Source: Promethearchaeota archaeon
GTDB lineage: Archaea > Asgardarchaeota > Lokiarchaeia > Sigyniarchaeales > SOKP01
NCBI GenBank assembly: GCA_030606095.1
Contig: JAUWHC010000084.1
Span: 1-8,643, forward strand
Direction of reading: 5' to 3'
Length of the DNA stretch: 8,643 nucleotides
In this document: in pieces, positions 6,770-8,643 of the stretch
Position numbering within the stretch: position 1 is the first letter of the stretch
How the letters are laid out: the number at the start of each line of letters is the position of its first letter
Notes under the pieces: generated by a model
What the model was told of the DNA's origin: nothing
What the model saw: the letters and a program-made list of their open reading frames with translations, nothing else
Databases searched by the model: none
Made by a program: the position numbers and the translations under genes

Positions 6770-6845
6770 TGTATTGTTAAAATTAATTATTTTGATATTA
6801 GACTTGTACTAATCAAAAGATTTCTTTAATAAGAGTGAAAATTCT

Positions 6846-8360
6846 ATGAAAGTATGTGTAATTGGATCTGGTATTGCAGGGTTAACCTCTGCGGCTTATT
6901 TAGTAAAAAATGGGCATGAAGTCATTATTTTTGAGCAATATAATCAAATTGGGGGTGTTATTGCTTCATTCGAAAAGGACGGATATAAATGGGATTTAGG
7001 ACAACTTCTAATCGAGGGAATAGAGGAGGGAGAACCCGCTGGTGATATACTTAAAGAATTGGGAGTGTTGGATCAAATTGAAGTGATAAAGGACGATCGA
7101 ACATATATTTTCCCCGATTTTGAAATAAAAAAACCTGAGAAGTATGAAGGTCTTAAATGGAGGATGGATAAGTTAAGGGAACTTTTTCCAGAGGACGCTA
7201 AAGGATTGTCTAAATACTGGAAATATTATCTGCGCTTTATGAAACTAATGACAATTGTGCGTAAAATGGAAAAAACAAAAGGAATAAGAAAATTTGGTTA
7301 TAAAATTTCTCTATTATTAACATTATTACCTTTAATTACCAAGAAAAATTGGAGCGCTCAAAAATTAATGGATCATCTCTTTAAATCCAAAAAGCTTCAA
7401 AGCACTTTTATCTCTATTTTAGCAGATTTTTTCGTAAAACCCACTCAGTTTATTGGACTCGGGGTTTTCGCTTTGAATCCAGAACCTTTTTACGATAAAC
7501 GAATGCCAAAAAAACTAACGAAAAAATCTGAACATTTACATCTTTTTAATGTTTTAGGAGGAATAAGTTCTTTAGTAGATGCTTTAAGCAAATATATTCA
7601 ACAAAAAGGAGGAAAAATCTTAATAAATAGTGTGGTTTCAAAAATACTCGTTGAAAACAATAAGGTTACAGGTTTACAAACTGACGACGGTCAAACACAC
7701 CCTGCTGACTTAATAATTGCCAGCGGAGGGGCGAAAGAAACATTTCTGAAGCTAATTGGAAAAGAGTTTTTACCTACGGAATTTTTAACAAAAATAGAGA
7801 ATATATCGTTAATGGAGTCTGTATTTATGGTTCATCTAGGTGTAGATTATAACCCGTCTCCCTACTTATCAGAAGTGTGTACTTATTATTATGGTACATA
7901 CGATATTGAAGGAGGAGTAGAACGCTGCCTAAAAGGTCTTTACCACGAAGGGGCAGATGGTTTTGTAGTACATGTCCCTTCATTTCATTCTCCATCAATG
8001 GCTCCTCCAGATCATAATGCGATAACAATATATACAGTTTGTCCAGATTCATTAAAAGAAGGAAATTGGGAGGGGAAAAAAGAAGGATACGCTGATAAAC
8101 TGTTAGAATATGCCGAGAAAAGGATTCCTGAACTTCGAGACCATATCAAAACTAAAATAATTATGACTCCGGAAGATTTTCGGAAAAGAACTAATTTAGA
8201 TCATCACGCATTTGGTGGAATAGCACCAATCATGGGCAAACAAGGTATTCCTCATAAAACCCCAATAGATAATTTATGGTTTGTGGGAGCACAAAGCGAA
8301 AGTGGGGGTGGTGTTAGCACGATTATACTAAGTATATATAGGTTGATGAAAAAGATTTAA
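6846..8360 (+). CDS. CrtI/phytoene desaturase-like FAD-dependent oxidoreductase
   Basis: A 504-residue flavoprotein of the phytoene desaturase / retinol saturase / amine-oxidase-like superfamily, normal in length. The N-terminal dinucleotide-binding motif is VIGSGIAG (5-12), with the ribose-binding Glu30 at the end of beta-2 and an IGGVIAS stretch (35-41). GYKWDLG (46-52) follows, as in CrtI-type enzymes. The hydrophobic stretch around 151-166 could touch the membrane. GGISSLVDALSKY (238-250) is the second conserved family block. The C-terminal FAD-binding motif is NLWFVGAQSESGGGVSTIIL (476-495). Family members desaturate, isomerise or saturate double bonds of carotenoids, retinoids and other isoprenoids; which direction and substrate apply here is unknown. 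GAGTGA (6833-6838) seven bases before the ATG is a fair ribosome-binding site. No carotenoid genes (phytoene synthase, lycopene cyclase) are in the window, so 'phytoene desaturase' should not be taken literally. Confidence 0.9.
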   Translation: MKVCVIGSGIAGLTSAAYLVKNGHEVIIFEQYNQIGGVIASFEKDGYKWDLGQLLIEGIEEGEPAGDILKELGVLDQIEVIKDDRTYIFPDFEIKKPEKYEGLKWRMDKLRELFPEDAKGLSKYWKYYLRFMKLMTIVRKMEKTKGIRKFGYKISLLLTLLPLITKKNWSAQKLMDHLFKSKKLQSTFISILADFFVKPTQFIGLGVFALNPEPFYDKRMPKKLTKKSEHLHLFNVLGGISSLVDALSKYIQQKGGKILINSVVSKILVENNKVTGLQTDDGQTHPADLIIASGGAKETFLKLIGKEFLPTEFLTKIENISLMESVFMVHLGVDYNPSPYLSEVCTYYYGTYDIEGGVERCLKGLYHEGADGFVVHVPSFHSPSMAPPDHNAITIYTVCPDSLKEGNWEGKKEGYADKLLEYAEKRIPELRDHIKTKIIMTPEDFRKRTNLDHHAFGGIAPIMGKQGIPHKTPIDNLWFVGAQSESGGGVSTIILSIYRLMKKI

Positions 8361-8389
8361 AATTTAATTGATTAAATCTCTTAATTTTT
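8354..8389 (+). terminator. Possible hairpin terminator at the end of the flavoprotein gene
   Basis: GATTTAA (8354-8360, overlapping the stop codon) can pair with TTAAATC (8372-8378), followed shortly by a T5 run (8385-8389). An alternative fold uses ATTTAAT/ATTAAAT (8362-8368 and 8371-8377). All pairs but one are A-T, so stability is low; the call rests on position. Confidence 0.25.
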
Positions 8390-8421
8390 ATTATAATTAA
8401 TGAAAAATGTCTTACCTAAAC

Positions 8422-8430
8422 ATTTATTAA
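8422..8430 (+). promoter_or_regulatory. ATTTATTAA promoter-like element shared by the three right-hand genes
   Basis: ATTTATTAA lies 69 bases before the TTG start of the second transporter copy. The same nine bases occur at 5273-5281 before the first transporter (59 bases from its ATG) and at 6757-6765 before the flavoprotein (89 bases from its ATG). The two transporter copies match further: ATTTATTAAAGA in both, then A-rich sequence. It resembles an archaeal TATA box. The extra match between the transporter copies may simply be left over from their duplication. Confidence 0.35.
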
Positions 8431-8479
8431 AGAAAAAGTTGATTTAGATTAACTACAAATTTTTTAAAATTGATTAATT

Positions 8480-8485
8480 GGTGAT
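8480..8485 (+). promoter_or_regulatory. Ribosome-binding site of the second transporter copy
   Basis: GGTGAT matches the archaeal anti-Shine-Dalgarno complement and lies five bases before TTG 8491. It decides the start. The nearby ATG at 8484 reaches a stop after four codons in another frame, and a TGA (8485-8487) closes the transporter frame just upstream, so TTG is the only reasonable initiation codon. This is the best such site in the window. Confidence 0.6.
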
Positions 8486-8490
8486 GATTT

Positions 8491-8643
8491 TTGAGTAAAA
8501 AGGAATCTGGAACTCTTAAAAAAGCGATTTTCTTTAGTTTTGGTCAAATAAGTGATGTAACAGCCTACCAAGCGTTTATTCTTTTAATTTTTACATTTTA
8601 TTTTACTGTAGTTTAAATAAACATTTGGTTAATCACTCTAGGA
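8491..8643 (+). pseudogene. Second GPH-family transporter copy, interrupted by in-frame TAA, continues past window
   Basis: From TTG 8491 the frame reads GTLKKAIFFSFGQISDV and onward, and aligns without gaps to residues 13-56 of the transporter at 5332 (26 of 44 positions identical by my count, including GQISD and FTFYF). Codon 42 is TAA (8614-8616), at the position of Arg48 in the intact copy. After it the same frame continues with INIWLITLG, matching IDIVLISLG, to the window end. The interruption is therefore a single codon inside a conserved gene, with no frameshift. All seven other genes in the window whose ends are visible stop with TAA, so TAA is an ordinary stop here. The copy is either a young pseudogene, a sequencing or assembly error (for example AAA read as TAA), or a case of stop readthrough. 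The rest of the gene is outside the window. Confidence 0.75.

Noticed and set aside
7825..8052. Minus-strand frame inside the flavoprotein gene
   Set aside because: Antisense shadow of the flavoprotein C-terminal half; no motif or start signal.
8614..8616. Stop-codon reassignment or pyrrolysine-type recoding as explanation of the interrupted transporter
   Set aside because: The codon is TAA, not the TAG used for pyrrolysine, and all seven other visible gene ends in the window use TAA as a normal stop.
1..8643. CRISPR array, tRNA or rRNA genes, insertion sequence or integrase
   Set aside because: I saw no regularly spaced repeats, no tRNA-like GTTCRANNC-type T-arm context, no transposase motifs and no terminal inverted repeats.

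Overview
This AT-rich, gene-dense window of about 8.6 kb most likely comes from an archaeon, and an Asgard/Lokiarchaeia-like genome is my best guess. Three things support this: an ADP-forming acyl-CoA synthetase alpha subunit, an archaeal-style GGTGAT ribosome-binding site with short TATA-like promoters, and a GPH-family transporter next to a CrtI-like flavoprotein. No rRNA, tRNA or other lineage-decisive marker is present, so the assignment is an inference. All seven intact or 3'-complete genes end in TAA.

Left part (1-2201, + strand): the C-terminal part of a PLP-dependent aminotransferase that enters from outside the window, a roughly 330-base AT-rich gap, then a 474-residue RhlE-like DEAD-box RNA helicase with a cold-shock domain fused to its N-terminus. 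Its Walker B motif reads DEGD instead of DEAD.

Middle part (2251-5094, - strand): three genes transcribed leftward. In transcription order they are the alpha subunit of an ADP-forming acyl-CoA synthetase (no beta/ATP-grasp partner in the window), a beta-hydroxyacid dehydrogenase of the 3-hydroxyisobutyrate dehydrogenase family, and a small HXXEE-domain membrane protein. The first two could act in the same acyl/branched-chain carbon metabolism, but gaps and candidate promoters argue against one tight operon.

Right part (5332-8643, + strand): a GPH-type major facilitator transporter, a CrtI/phytoene-desaturase/retinol-saturase-like FAD oxidoreductase, and the start of a second GPH transporter closely related to the first. 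The second copy has a good ribosome-binding site and a TTG start but is interrupted by an in-frame TAA at codon 42, after which homology resumes in the same frame to the window end. All three genes carry the same ATTTATTAA element 59-89 bases upstream of their starts. The transporter-flavoprotein-transporter block, with its duplicated and apparently broken copy, is the most distinctive local structure. A role in uptake and (de)saturation of a lipid or isoprenoid-like substrate is only a hypothesis.
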